A DNA stretch of 64,000 nt from Pseudomonas saponiphila (GCF_900105185.1 NZ_FNTJ01000001.1:3244501-3308500); one strand, 5' to 3'. Positions 1 to 8,641 are shown, counted from the stretch's first letter. The notes: a model not told the origin generated them from the sequence alone. Translations and numbers: made by a program.

Positions 1-1
1 C

Positions 2-241
2 CATCCGGGGTACTTCGACTTCAGCCTCGGCTACAACGACCCCAAGGCCGGCGCCACCGAGTACTGGGGGCTGTTCTCGGTGAGCATCGCCACCGGCGAT
101 GTCTGGGAAACCAACCTGTGCAAGCGCCTGGACGGTACTGAACTGCAAACCCTGCAAGGGCAGATCATGGCCCGTACCGGCAAGTCCCTGAAGGACGAGC
201 AAGCGCAGCGCCAGGGGCTGGGCTGCGACGAAGGGCAATAA
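2..241 (+). CDS. 3' end of an unidentified gene (partial)
   Basis: The frame is open from the window edge and stops at TAA 239-241, giving the last 79 residues of a protein. The visible part starts HPGYFDFSLGYND, contains one Cys, and ends in a charged Lys/Gln/Glu-rich tail (KSLKDEQAQRQ). I do not recognise the family. The Tyr/Trp/Phe-rich start looks like a small beta-rich or periplasmic protein. The start lies outside the window, so neither a signal peptide nor full length can be judged. It converges on azlCD with only about 50 bases between the two stops. Confidence 0.6.
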   Translation, partial: HPGYFDFSLGYNDPKAGATEYWGLFSVSIATGDVWETNLCKRLDGTELQTLQGQIMARTGKSLKDEQAQRQGLGCDEGQ

Positions 242-290
242 AAGGCCGCCGTCCCGGAGCAGCACCAGGAGCCCCGGGGCGCCGCACGCG

Positions 291-602
291 CTATCCGGGC
301 AGTTGCAGCAGGGCCGCATACGCCGCGGTGCCGATGGCCGCCGCGGCGAGCAGACCCAGGCTGCCGCCCAGGGTGATGGCGCCGACGATCAGCAGTGAGC
401 CGGCCGCCGCCAAAGGCTCGCGGCCGATTTCGCTGTAGGCGATGTACACCGCGAAATTGAGGAAAACCGCCACGGGCAGTTCCTCTTGCAGGCAGCGTTG
501 CAGGCCCGGTCGCAGGCGAAGGGTGACGAAGGCCGGAATGATGCGCACCAGGCAACTGGTGGTGAACAACGCAGCGATGGTGACCCAGCCAGCCTGGCTC
601 AT
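291..602 (-). CDS. azlD: AzlD-family branched-chain amino acid exporter subunit
   Basis: This is a 103-residue hydrophobic protein, the usual AzlD length, with about four membrane segments and the typical start MSQAGWVTIAALFTTSCLVR. AzlD pairs with AzlC to export branched-chain amino acids and their toxic analogues across the inner membrane (family knowledge). Its start overlaps the last four bases of azlC (ATGA), so the two are translationally coupled. A longer in-frame reading to 836 would only run back into azlC in another frame. Identification of the pair is secure; the exact substrate is not visible. Confidence 0.85.
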   Translation of the reverse strand: MSQAGWVTIAALFTTSCLVRIIPAFVTLRLRPGLQRCLQEELPVAVFLNFAVYIAYSEIGREPLAAAGSLLIVGAITLGGSLGLLAAAAIGTAAYAALLQLPG

Positions 603-1309
603 GATCGGTTCCAGGCCAGGATGACGCTGGTGGCCAGTACGCTGGGGATCCAGAAATACAGGGTGCCGAGCAGCCGGATCAGCACCAGGCTCAGGGTCAC
701 GCACAGCGTCAGGCGCAACAGGATCGCCAGGCGCCGCCCGGGGAGCAACGCCAGGCGACGGCGCAGCTGGCTCAGCGCCAGGTACATCAACACCACGCTG
801 GCGGGGTAGCCGAGATTGAGCTCGGAGCTGACCCATTGCGCGGGCAGCGCGCGACCCAAACAGGCCCCGAGTACCCCGGACAGCACCCAGGTGAGGAAAA
901 TCGTTGCCCGGATCGTCAACACCGCGGCCGGGCTGTCTCCGTGGGTTTCGGTGGCGTAGGCCTCGTCCCCCAACAGATGGGCCGCCGCGGCCTTGGTCAG
1001 CCAGCGGCGGGGCAGCCGCGCCGAAGAGGCGAAGGCCATCGGCAGGTAGCGGCTGTTGAGCGAGGCGCTCACCAGCAACAGGGTGAAGAACCCGGCGCCC
1101 GATTGGGCCAAGGGCAGGGCGGCAAACTGGCCGCTGCCGGTGAACCCCAGCAGACCCACCAGGGCCACCTCCAGCAACGACCAGTCGGCGCGGGCCGCCA
1201 GCACGCCAAACAGCATGCTGACCGGAACAATCGCCAGGGCCGTCGGCGTGACCCGGCGCCAGAGGTCCGGCCGGCCGGTAAAAGAATCTGGCTGTGGTTG
1301 CTGCTGCAT
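599..1309 (-). CDS. azlC: AzlC-family branched-chain amino acid exporter
   Basis: This is a 236-residue integral inner-membrane protein with AzlC features: an N-terminal PTALAIVPVSMLFGVLAA helix, the GFTGSGQFAALPL segment and the SLNSRYLPMAFA segment that typify the family. It is first of the pair azlC-azlD. AzlC is the large subunit of a secondary exporter of leucine, isoleucine, valine and analogues. The start ATG at 1309 follows about 140 bases without a gene, where the promoter should lie. No regulator such as AzlB (Lrp type) is adjacent. Confidence 0.87.
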   Translation of the reverse strand: MQQQPQPDSFTGRPDLWRRVTPTALAIVPVSMLFGVLAARADWSLLEVALVGLLGFTGSGQFAALPLAQSGAGFFTLLLVSASLNSRYLPMAFASSARLPRRWLTKAAAAHLLGDEAYATETHGDSPAAVLTIRATIFLTWVLSGVLGACLGRALPAQWVSSELNLGYPASVVLMYLALSQLRRRLALLPGRRLAILLRLTLCVTLSLVLIRLLGTLYFWIPSVLATSVILAWNRS

Positions 1310-1452
1310 GAATGGCTTGCCCTCCCGGATCTACGCCATGCCGGGCGCTTCAATGCGCTGGCCATCAGGCTTCGAGAGTCTGGGGAAGGGCTGGGGGAAC
1401 GTCTTGAACGATTGTGCGACTTTGCCGGGCCAATCCCTGGGCCCGGCGGGTG

Positions 1453-1971
1453 TCAATAGCGGTAGCCGACGTTGACCATCACCGCCGCGGTTCCCAGGAC
1501 CACCAGCTCGGTGCCTACCGGGCCGTAATGCATGCCGACTGCCGGAATCAGCACCGGCGCCACGCCGAAGTGGTTCAGCGGGATCTTGTCCTTGTAGTCG
1601 CCCTTGTAGCCCTCGATCAGGCCGCCGCTGAGCTTGGCGTAGACCGGCCAGTCGGCGCTCTCCCAGGCCTTGCCGACGTAGGCGTAGTAGGAGCGCTGGG
1701 AGAAGGAGTTGCGGAAGGTGCTCACGCCCCACAGCTCACCGTCGGCGTAGTTGCGTTCCAGGCCGATCAGGTCCTGGTGGTTGTTGTGGTCGGGGTCATT
1801 GCGCCAGTGGTTGGTGTAGACGCTGGTCTGCACGTACCAGAAGTCCTGCTGCTGATCGGCGTGGGTACTCCCGGCAGCGCCGAGCAGCAGGGCCGCTATG
1901 AGGGCCTTCAGCGCGTGGCGGCTGGGCGTGGACTGGCGGCTGGGCGGGGCTTCAAACATCAGAGTCATCAT
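1453..1971 (-). CDS. PagP-like outer-membrane lipid A acyltransferase (candidate)
   Basis: I chose ATG 1971 because AGGGAAAG lies immediately upstream; an in-frame extension to 2061 adds an unlikely Pro/Arg-rich leader. The product has 172 residues. A signal peptide (ALIAALLLGAAGSTHA) is followed by alternating aromatic strands and ends in VGYRY, typical of an outer-membrane barrel. The order of motifs parallels PagP: TNHWRND near the N-terminus, FRNSFSQ then AYVGKAWE in the middle, and PVLIPAVGMHYGPV near the end. PagP transfers palmitate to lipid A and uses His, Asp and Ser; here the Asp-Ser pair would be Asn-Ser. P. aeruginosa is known to have a divergent PagP. The assignment is inference. 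In many annotations such proteins are only hypothetical. Confidence 0.5.
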   Translation of the reverse strand: MMTLMFEAPPSRQSTPSRHALKALIAALLLGAAGSTHADQQQDFWYVQTSVYTNHWRNDPDHNNHQDLIGLERNYADGELWGVSTFRNSFSQRSYYAYVGKAWESADWPVYAKLSGGLIEGYKGDYKDKIPLNHFGVAPVLIPAVGMHYGPVGTELVVLGTAAVMVNVGYRY

Positions 1972-2061
1972 CTTTCCCTGCCGTAACGGCAGTTGCGCCC
2001 CCTCGGAAATCAAGGGGGGGAGGGGGCGGCGAAAGTACCACTCGGGCTTTCGACCGATCAA

Positions 2062-3528
2062 TTACTCAACTGTTGCTTTATCTATCTGCGCCTCGATGCG
2101 CTGGATCAGATAAGGGTAGAACGGGTTGGCGGTCAGGCGCATCAACTCGTCCATGGGCACCACCAGCACTCCGCGTTCGCCCCGGGCCGCCAGGGTGCCC
2201 AGGTGCACCCCGAAGTCTTCACGGGGGCTGGGCTGGGTGCCGTACAGGCCATCGTCGATCGGAAAGGGCAGCGCCACATGGGACAGGGAAAACACCCCAG
2301 GCGGGTAGGCCAGCTCCAGGGGGCGCCGGCTGCTCTCCAGGCTCAGGGCGAGCTGGCTGAGCTCCTGCAGCTTGGCATTGCCCGAGCCCTCGTTGCTGAG
2401 GATCCGCGTCGTGTAGTTGCGTGGCGCCGGTGGCAGCAGGTTGGCCAGGGAGGTGACGCTGGCCGTATCCAGCAGCCCCTCGAAGTCGCGGTCGCGGTTG
2501 AGGTCGAAGATCACCAGCTCGCTACCGTTGGCCGGCAGTTGCCGATACAGGCCGTTGACCACCGCCGGGGTACTGACCGTGGCATCGGTCAGCGACTGGA
2601 AGCCGAGGATCGGCGGCAGCCGGGCCAGGCGTGGATCGTCTGTCAGAACCTGCAACTGCTGTTGCAGGGCATCGGTCAGCAGCCATGACTGGCGCGCGGC
2701 ATTGGCCGGAAACGAGTTGTACTTGAACGGGTTGTATTCGGGCCGCAGGTTGAGCCACGCCGCCTTGCTGAAGGCCGGAAGCACCGCAGGCAGGGCGGCC
2801 AGCCCGGCAAACCGCGCGGACGCGGCGACGCCGATCATCGGTGAAATCAGCACCAGGCGCTGGGCCTGGGGCAATTGCGGGTCGTTCAAGGCATCCAGGG
2901 CGTACTTGACCGCCAGCGCGCCACCGTTGGAATAGCCCACCAGATGCAGTGGCGCCGGCGCCGGCACCTCGGCCCGGGCGGTACGCAGGGCCAGCCGGGT
3001 GGCCGCCAGCCAGTCCTGCCACCTTGCATCGGTGAGCCCCGCTGGCACCGTACCGTGGCCCGGCAGGCGCAGGCCGATGGCCAGGTAGCCGTGTTCGACA
3101 TAGCGCTGGGCGACATGCCGCAGGCTGTAGGGTGAATCGGTCAAGCCATGCAGCAGCACCACCACGCCTCGCGGCTTACCCGCCGGGCGCAGCAGGTAGG
3201 AACGGTTCCAGTCGGTGGCGAAGTGCGGTGGGTAGACCCGGCTGTCCTTGCGGTAACGGTTGAAGGGCGGCACCTGGGAAGGGTCCAGGGTGTCGCTGAC
3301 TTCGCGCTCGACTTCGGCGAACACCCGTCCCTCGGCCTGCAGCCAGGTTGCCCAGTCGGCCCGATCGATCTGCTCGATGCTCAATTCGTGGGGCACCCGC
3401 AGGTGCCAGGGTTGCAGCGCCGGGCCCCGTTCGCTGTCGTAGGCTCGCCACGCCAGCAGGGTCAGGCCGGCCACGCCGACGATCAGTGCGCCACGCTTGA
3501 GCAGGCGCGCCAGGACGGGGGCGATCAT
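2062..3528 (-). CDS. membrane-anchored alpha/beta hydrolase
   Basis: This 488-residue protein has one N-terminal hydrophobic segment (about residues 12-28, GALIVGVAGLTLLAW) that should anchor it in or export it through the inner membrane. The hydrolase core carries the oxyanion-hole strand VVVLLHGLTDSP (about 122-133) and the nucleophile elbow GYSNG with Ser200. This is the GxSxG motif of serine lipases and esterases. An Asp and a His for the triad must lie in the last 200 residues; FQSLTD and LSHVALP are candidates. The substrate is unknown. The stop lies about 90 bases before the start of the PagP-like gene on the same strand, so co-transcription is possible. Confidence 0.75.
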   Translation of the reverse strand: MIAPVLARLLKRGALIVGVAGLTLLAWRAYDSERGPALQPWHLRVPHELSIEQIDRADWATWLQAEGRVFAEVEREVSDTLDPSQVPPFNRYRKDSRVYPPHFATDWNRSYLLRPAGKPRGVVVLLHGLTDSPYSLRHVAQRYVEHGYLAIGLRLPGHGTVPAGLTDARWQDWLAATRLALRTARAEVPAPAPLHLVGYSNGGALAVKYALDALNDPQLPQAQRLVLISPMIGVAASARFAGLAALPAVLPAFSKAAWLNLRPEYNPFKYNSFPANAARQSWLLTDALQQQLQVLTDDPRLARLPPILGFQSLTDATVSTPAVVNGLYRQLPANGSELVIFDLNRDRDFEGLLDTASVTSLANLLPPAPRNYTTRILSNEGSGNAKLQELSQLALSLESSRRPLELAYPPGVFSLSHVALPFPIDDGLYGTQPSPREDFGVHLGTLAARGERGVLVVPMDELMRLTANPFYPYLIQRIEAQIDKATVE

Positions 3529-3750
3529 GAGCCGCTACTCGGTTGCGCGTAGCGGATGCGGTGCGTGGCGGGGGAGGACGACAAAGACATGCTGGACCAT
3601 TGAACCAAGGGCAAGTGGGAGATCGCCGTGGCGACCGGGCAAGCATAACAGGGGCATGGGTTGGTGGCCGAGGACGCCGGCACCTTCGCCTGGCGCGCTG
3701 CACTTGTGGTGTAATCCGCGGCCAGCGCCACAGCACCGGGAAACCTCCAG

Positions 3751-4374
3751 ATGCACGAATCCGCCCGTCACATCATCGATCTGTACCAGCGTCATGCCCT
3801 GGCCTGGGACCGCTTGCGCCAGGCCGACACTGGGGCCTTCGCCCAGGAGCGGCTATGGCTGGAGCGCTTTCGCCAGGTCATGGGCGCAGGCCGCGAGGTA
3901 CTGGACCTGGGCTGTGGCGGCGGCGAGCCGGTGGCGGGCTATCTGCGCGAGCATGGCTATGCACTCACCGGCGTCGACAGCTCTGCAGCCCTGCTGCACC
4001 AGTGCCGTCAGCGCTTTCCCGAGCAGCGGTGGCTCCACGCCGACATGCGCGGGCTGGCCCTGGATCAGGACTTCGCCGGCATCCTCGCGTGGAACAGCCT
4101 GTTCCACCTGAGCCCGGACGATCAGCGCGCCATGTTCGCGGTGTTCGAGCGCCATGCGGCCCCGGGCTGTGCCCTGCTGTTCACCAGTGGTCCGGCGGCG
4201 GGGGAAGCCATTGGTCAGTTCCAGGGGGAGGCGCTGTACCACGCTAGCCTCGATCCCGGGGAGTACTGCACCTTGCTCGACACCCATGGGTTCGAGGTGG
4301 TGCAGCACGTCAGTGAAGATCCACAGTGCTGCGGCTTCACCGTGTGGCTGGCGCGGGCGCTGGATTACTCATGA
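3751..4374 (+). CDS. class I SAM-dependent methyltransferase
   Basis: This is a 207-residue Rossmann-type methyltransferase. Motif I, LDLGCGGGEP at residues 51-60, binds S-adenosylmethionine. GVDSS after the second strand binds the ribose, and NSLFHLSPDDQ (motif IV region) follows. Length and motif order fit the Methyltransf_25/11 group. The methyl acceptor cannot be told from the sequence. The gene stands alone on the plus strand between two minus-strand genes. It ends directly in the hairpin terminator at 4376-4401. Confidence 0.8.
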   Translation: MHESARHIIDLYQRHALAWDRLRQADTGAFAQERLWLERFRQVMGAGREVLDLGCGGGEPVAGYLREHGYALTGVDSSAALLHQCRQRFPEQRWLHADMRGLALDQDFAGILAWNSLFHLSPDDQRAMFAVFERHAAPGCALLFTSGPAAGEAIGQFQGEALYHASLDPGEYCTLLDTHGFEVVQHVSEDPQCCGFTVWLARALDYS

Positions 4375-4375
4375 A

Positions 4376-4401
4376 AAAACCGGCCCATTGGGGCCGGTTT
4401 T
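4376..4401. terminator. bidirectional rho-independent terminator
   Basis: The stem CCGGCCC/GGGCCGG (4380-4386 with 4391-4397) has a 4-base loop. It is flanked by an A-run on the left and a T-run on the right, so it can end both the methyltransferase gene and the convergent PCu(A)C gene. Confidence 0.8.
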
Positions 4402-4414
4402 CAAGTGGGGGGTC

Positions 4415-4894
4415 TTAGTGCTGCATCATGCTGTGGTCCGGCGCATCCAGTGCCCGGGCCTCGGCGTCAACCTTGATCGACTCCTTCTCGCCCTTGGCGT
4501 TTTCCACGATCAGGGTCAGCGGCACCTTGTCACCCACCTTGATCTGGCCGGTCAGCTCCATGAGCATCACGTGGTAGCCGTGGGTGTCCAGGCTGACCTT
4601 CTTCCCGGCTGGCAGGGCGATGGCGTCCACTTGCTGCATGCTCATCACGTCGTTGTGCATGCTCGACTGATGGATCTGCACGTTCTTGGCCACAGGCGAC
4701 TGCACGTCGACCAGCTTGCTGTCGCTGCTGGCGGTGAGGTCCATGAAGGCGCCGCTGGCGTGCTGGCCAGGGACGGTGGCGCGGACCCAGGCGTTGTCGA
4801 CCTGGGTCGCGGCGCTGGCGGTGCCGGCCAGGCCCAGCAGAGAGATCAGCAGCAGGGCGGATTTAAGGCGCGACGGGCGCTGGTGGGCATTCAT
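4415..4894 (-). CDS. periplasmic copper chaperone PCu(A)C
   Basis: This is a 159-residue exported protein with signal peptide SALLLISLLGLAGTASA. It carries the PCu(A)C ligand set: Met51, His75, Met79/His80, His105/His108 and Met110/Met112, in the order expected for the family motif (H/M-x10-M-x21-H-x-M). These proteins bind Cu(I) in the periplasm and hand it to the CuA or CuB sites of cytochrome oxidases, usually with SCO (DUF461 family). A His/Met tail (HSMMQH) adds possible metal ligands. The start ATG shares its A with the TAA of the SCO gene, so the pair is co-translated. Confidence 0.88.
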   Translation of the reverse strand: MNAHQRPSRLKSALLLISLLGLAGTASAATQVDNAWVRATVPGQHASGAFMDLTASSDSKLVDVQSPVAKNVQIHQSSMHNDVMSMQQVDAIALPAGKKVSLDTHGYHVMLMELTGQIKVGDKVPLTLIVENAKGEKESIKVDAEARALDAPDHSMMQH

Positions 4895-5499
4895 TAACAA
4901 ACCTCCATGACGGTGAGCAGGTCTTCCGCGCACTCTTGGGCGGTAAGGGACTGGGACAGCCCCAGGCGCAAGGTGCCCCGGGAGTCGTAGACGAAACTGG
5001 TGGCGGTATGGGACAGGGTGTAGGTCGAGCCGCTGGGGATCTTTTCGTAGAACACGCCGAATTCCTTGGCGGTGGCCGCGGTTTCTTCCAGGCTGCCGTA
5101 CAGCGCCTCGAAGCTCGGGTCGAAGGCCTTGACGTAGGCGTCCAGCACCTCGGGCGTGTCGCGCTCCGGGTCCAGGGTGATGAACACCACCTTCAGGCGC
5201 TCGCCGTCGCGGCCCATCAGCTTCTTGGCCTGCGCTGCGCGGGCCAGGGTCGTGGGGCACACGGCCGGGCACTGGGTGAAGCCGAAGAAGATCATCGGCA
5301 TCAGGCCGCGGTAGCTGGACAGCGACTTGGTTTCGCCCTGGGAATCGGTGAGTTTGAAGGTGCGGCCGAGAATCTGATTGCTCAGGTCCTTGCCGTACTT
5401 GAAGGACAGTCGGGGACTGTTGTCGCAACCGGCGAGCAGGCCCAGGCCGAGCACCCCGGCGCTGGTGAGCAGGGTGCGGCGAGTCAGCAGAACACTCAT
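4894..5499 (-). CDS. SCO1/SenC/PrrC-family copper assembly lipoprotein
   Basis: I chose ATG 5499 because it gives a proper lipoprotein signal with lipobox LLAGC (Cys25); the longer frame to 5544 adds an odd leader. The thioredoxin-like core has the SCO copper site: CPAVC (Cys77 and Cys81) and a distant His164 in TLSHTATSF, plus FITLDPERDTP. SCO proteins deliver copper to, or reduce, the CuA site of cytochrome c oxidase from the outer face of the inner membrane. The gene overlaps the PCu(A)C gene by one base, which supports a joint role in oxidase metallation. Confidence 0.88.
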   Translation of the reverse strand: MSVLLTRRTLLTSAGVLGLGLLAGCDNSPRLSFKYGKDLSNQILGRTFKLTDSQGETKSLSSYRGLMPMIFFGFTQCPAVCPTTLARAAQAKKLMGRDGERLKVVFITLDPERDTPEVLDAYVKAFDPSFEALYGSLEETAATAKEFGVFYEKIPSGSTYTLSHTATSFVYDSRGTLRLGLSQSLTAQECAEDLLTVMEVC

Positions 5500-5646
5500 G
5501 AAATAACGCCCTTTGAACAGCCAGACAGGCAAAAACCCGCGCATGGTAACAAACCGACGAGAGCCGCGGCGGGCTAATTGGACCGATGCCTGCGGCCATC
5601 GGTCGCAGGCGGGCTAGGGCTCACCGGCAAGCTCGCCGCGTGGCGT

Positions 5647-6063
5647 CTAGCTTTCCAGGGCGGCTACCTGCACCAGCGCGCGCACGGCGCTGCGAGTGGC
5701 CTGGGTCAGGGGCTGAGGCAGCCGATCGAGCTCGAACCAGGCCACCTCGCTGTGCTTGTGCGGCTCGCAATTACGCGGCGCCATGGCCGGGGCCGATGCC
5801 AGATAGACCGGCGAAACCCAGTGTTCCTGGCGCAGCGGGTCGATCTGATCAACCACGCACAGCAGGCTGACGCCTTGCAGGGTCAACCCCAGCTCTTCGT
5901 GGATTTCCCGGCGCATGGCTTGCTCCACCGGCTCCAGCCAGTCGACCTTGCCCCCGGGCAGGCCCCAGCAACCGGCCTCGGGATCACCCAGGCGCTTGAC
6001 CAGCAGCAACTGGCCGTCACGGACAATCGCGACACCGCACCCCAGGCGTGGCTGTTGTTGCAT
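5647..6063 (-). CDS. Nudix hydrolase
   Basis: This is a 138-residue, single-domain Nudix protein. The full Nudix box GX5EX7REUXEEXGU is present as GGKVDWLEP..AMRREIHEELGL (about residues 37-60), with all metal-binding Glu residues. The WGLPGGK start and length resemble the MutT / ADP-ribose or NTP pyrophosphatase groups. The substrate cannot be assigned. Just after its stop (about 5586-5640) lies GC-rich inverted sequence (CCTGCG/CGCAGG) that may be a worn REP hairpin. Confidence 0.85.
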   Translation of the reverse strand: MQQQPRLGCGVAIVRDGQLLLVKRLGDPEAGCWGLPGGKVDWLEPVEQAMRREIHEELGLTLQGVSLLCVVDQIDPLRQEHWVSPVYLASAPAMAPRNCEPHKHSEVAWFELDRLPQPLTQATRSAVRALVQVAALES

Positions 6064-6222
6064 GGCAGGTTCTCCTTGCGCTCGAAAAGTGGGACTGGCA
6101 CCGCAGCCCCCCCGGCAGCCCCGATCACTGTTGCGACACTACCGGCAGCGGCATCGCGGCAGATTATTGCTTTGTTGTTTATTTGTAATGACAGCTCCGG
6201 GCCACGGCTCGCGGGCGCGATT

Positions 6223-6861
6223 TCAATGGCGCCACAGCGTCGCGCCTAGCACCAGCAGCGCCAACAGGATCAAGACAACTCCGGTGCCTCGTTCCAGCCA
6301 GGGCAAGGCGCGGGCGAACCGCTCGCGCACCCGGCGGTTGCCGATCGCCAGGGCCACCAGCAGGTCCCAGAGCAGCACCGCGCTGAACATCCACAGGCCG
6401 TAGACCAGTTTCCAGCCGGCGCTGGTCTGCGCGCCCACCAGGGAAGCCAGGCTGACATAGAACAGCGCGTTCTTCGGGTTGAGAATGCCGGAGAGAAACC
6501 CCATGCCCAGGCCGCGTCGCCAGCTGGCGCGGCCCAGCGCCCGGGTTTCGCCGTTGCTGTCTACCGCAGCCAGGGAACTGGCCCCGGCATGGCGGATAAA
6601 CAGCCAGCCCATGTACAGCAGGTAACCGCACCCGGCCAGCTGGATGCTCAGGAATAGCGGACCGTCGGCCCGAAACACCGAAACCCCGGCGAAGGCCAGG
6701 ACGATGAACACACCGTTGGCCAGGGCGATGCCCAGGCAGGCGCCGGTGGCCGCGCGCCAACCGGCGGCCATGGACATGCGCGCCACCAGGAAGAAATCCG
6801 GACCGGGGGAGAGCAGGGCGAGAAAGTGCGCGGCGGCGACCAGCAGGAACTGTTGCAGCAT
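6223..6861 (-). CDS. LysE/RhtB-family amino acid exporter
   Basis: This 212-residue membrane protein has about six hydrophobic segments. It has the family start with LLSPGPDFFLVAR (about residues 16-28) and the GFLSGILNPKNALFYVSL segment, both typical of LysE/RhtB exporters. These export amino acids, homoserine lactone-type compounds or related metabolites from the cytoplasm. Its substrate is not visible. The gene follows an AraC-family regulator on the same strand by 80 bases, a common exporter-regulator neighbourhood. Confidence 0.85.
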   Translation of the reverse strand: MLQQFLLVAAAHFLALLSPGPDFFLVARMSMAAGWRAATGACLGIALANGVFIVLAFAGVSVFRADGPLFLSIQLAGCGYLLYMGWLFIRHAGASSLAAVDSNGETRALGRASWRRGLGMGFLSGILNPKNALFYVSLASLVGAQTSAGWKLVYGLWMFSAVLLWDLLVALAIGNRRVRERFARALPWLERGTGVVLILLALLVLGATLWRH

Positions 6862-6941
6862 CGGTAGGACTTCCAGTGACTTGATAGCCCGGAAGTCTGC
6901 GCTGCCCCAAGGTCAGCGGTATTGAAGAAAATTGCGCCGCC

Positions 6942-7751
6942 TCAGGCCTTGTAAAGCCCCGGGGTGACGCCGACGTGGGCCTTGAACACCCGCTGGAAGT
7001 GCGCCTGATCGGCAAAACCCAGGCGCTGGGCCAGGTTCGCCGAGGTTTCCCCGGCCTGCAGCGAGGAGCGGGCCTGGATGATTCGCTGGTTCAGCTGGTA
7101 GGCGTGGGGCGTCAACCCGGTGGCGCTGCGGAAGGCGCGGATCAACTGATAGCGGCTGATGCCGGCCAGTTCCGCCAGTTGCTCCAGCGCGTTGCTCTGT
7201 TCCGGGTCGTGCTGCAGGTAATCCATGACCCGACGCACCGCGGCACTGGCCCGGGCGGGGTCCGCTGCGAGGGCGATCACCGGTTGCTCATGGGCGGCAA
7301 AGCCACCGATGAATTCAATCAGCGCGGCCTCCTTGTCCTGCCAACTGCAGGTAGAGAACAGCAGGTGGTTGAGCCGACAGAAGCGCTGGTACAGATCCTC
7401 ATCCTGGCTCAACAGCACCTGGTTCAGCGGGCACGGCGCGTTTTGCTGCATTTCCTGGCGCACCGCTTCGACCCAGCGCGGGTCCAGGTGCAGCATCTGG
7501 TAGCTCCAGGCGTGGTTGGGTAAAGGGTTGCAGGCGTGGGCGCAATCGGCCGGGACAAACACCACGCTGCCTGCCTGAATCAGGGTCGGGCCCTGGGCTG
7601 CGCCACTGAACAGGCTGACGCCACGGTCTACGGCGCCGATGGAGATCGTCGGATGGCTGTGGGCCTTGTAGTTGGCGCGGCTGTCACAGGCCCGCCGGCT
7701 TTCGACGTAGGGCAGCTTCGCATCGCGCCAGAATTGCGTTGAAGCAGTCAT
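6942..7751 (-). CDS. AraC-family transcriptional regulator
   Basis: This 269-residue protein has an N-terminal cupin-like sensor (AraC_binding type; HSHP-like SHPTISIGAVDRG and ADCAHACNP) and a C-terminal AraC/XylS double helix-turn-helix. The second recognition helix region reads LAQRLGFADQAHFQRVFKAHVGVTPGLY, the family signature (residues about 235-266). It probably controls the adjacent LysE-type exporter gene; that link rests on position only. Confidence 0.85.
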   Translation of the reverse strand: MTASTQFWRDAKLPYVESRRACDSRANYKAHSHPTISIGAVDRGVSLFSGAAQGPTLIQAGSVVFVPADCAHACNPLPNHAWSYQMLHLDPRWVEAVRQEMQQNAPCPLNQVLLSQDEDLYQRFCRLNHLLFSTCSWQDKEAALIEFIGGFAAHEQPVIALAADPARASAAVRRVMDYLQHDPEQSNALEQLAELAGISRYQLIRAFRSATGLTPHAYQLNQRIIQARSSLQAGETSANLAQRLGFADQAHFQRVFKAHVGVTPGLYKA

Positions 7752-8137
7752 GGCGGTTTCGCAGTGGGGGCGAGCGGGTGGCTAGGCTAACAGGCCGGGG
7801 CGGGCAGGGGCCAGCGTGGTTGAGGGGCAGTCAGCCGGCGCCTGTGGCAGGGCGGCGGGAGAAAAAACGATTCCGCTTAGAACGTTTATTTCTGTGAGTT
7901 ATGTCGATAGTTGTTTTGCTTATATCTAAAACCAGCGGAACAACGCTGAACAAGCGACCTTATCCGTCATGTAATGCGATCTGCAGCTATAACGGATACA
8001 GCCGTGCGCCGGACGCTGAAAAAACTGCCCAAACAGCAAGCGTTGCTGCTGGACCGGCCTCTTGCCGGACCGGCGCCGGTCCTTAGAATCCGCTCCATCC
8101 GCTTCATTCAACTATCGATACTTCAGGGAACAGGATC
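7752..8137. other. gene-free stretch upstream of the Met-rich gene
   Basis: No convincing gene is present. AT-rich sequence around 7870-7935 could hold the promoter of the Met-rich gene. A perfect 16-bp palindrome, GGACCGGCGCCGGTCC, lies at 8067-8082, within a longer run of GGACCGGC-like words (8050-8082). It stands 55 bases before the gene and could be a protein-binding site or an mRNA hairpin. Confidence 0.4.
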
Positions 8138-8641
8138 ATGATGAACGCCATGCAGATGCCAATGAACTCCACCATGCCGATGATGCCAATGATGGGCATG
8201 CCGATGATGATGGCGACCATGAGCTGCGAAATGCTCGAAGACGGCATGCAGTGCAAGATGATGCCGGCAGCGGGCATGGACATGGCCATGTTCAAGAACA
8301 GCTGCGAAATGATGCAGATGATGATGAACTGCGGCATGCCGATGATGATGCACTGCGGCAACATGAGCATGATGTGCATGTCGCAGATGGCGATGGCCAT
8401 GCCGATGATGAACATGATGATGCCGATGCCCATGATGGGCATGCCGATGCCATCGATGAAGTGCGTGATGGAATGCACCCCGATGGCCGATGGCATGCTG
8501 TGCAAGCTCATGCCCATGGCCGGCATGAACATGGACATGATGAAGAACTGCTGCGCCCTGATGATGAAGATGATGAACGACTGCAGCATGCCGATGATGA
8601 TGAGCTGCAATGGCATGCCGATGATGTGCTGCACCTGCTGA
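8138..8641 (+). CDS. extremely Met- and Cys-rich protein, possible copper/oxidant buffer
   Basis: This 167-residue protein contains 69 Met (41%) and 16 Cys. It starts at ATG 8138 with AGGA about 5 bases upstream and ends before a strong terminator, so it is a complete single-gene unit. Two related halves are visible: DGMQCKMMPAAGMDM..FKNSCEMM (about 36-58) and DGMLCKLMPMAGMNM..MKNCC (about 119-139). Each is followed by an NC/DC then MPMMM block, indicating an internal duplication. No signal peptide or charged anchor is seen, so the location is uncertain. Met and Cys thioethers/thiols bind Cu(I), and Met-rich peptides can also act as sinks for hypochlorite; both are inference. Antisense His-rich frames are by-products of the ATG repeats. 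I do not recognise a named family. Confidence 0.75.
   Translation: MMNAMQMPMNSTMPMMPMMGMPMMMATMSCEMLEDGMQCKMMPAAGMDMAMFKNSCEMMQMMMNCGMPMMMHCGNMSMMCMSQMAMAMPMMNMMMPMPMMGMPMPSMKCVMECTPMADGMLCKLMPMAGMNMDMMKNCCALMMKMMNDCSMPMMMSCNGMPMMCCTC

Noticed and set aside
7901-8111. Two 61-codon frames upstream of the Met-rich gene
   Set aside because: Low-complexity composition, no ribosome sites, and overlap with the palindrome-containing control region.
8104-8634. His- or Ile/Met-rich frames overlapping the Met-rich gene
   Set aside because: They are shifted or antisense readings of the ATG-rich sequence, without ribosome sites.
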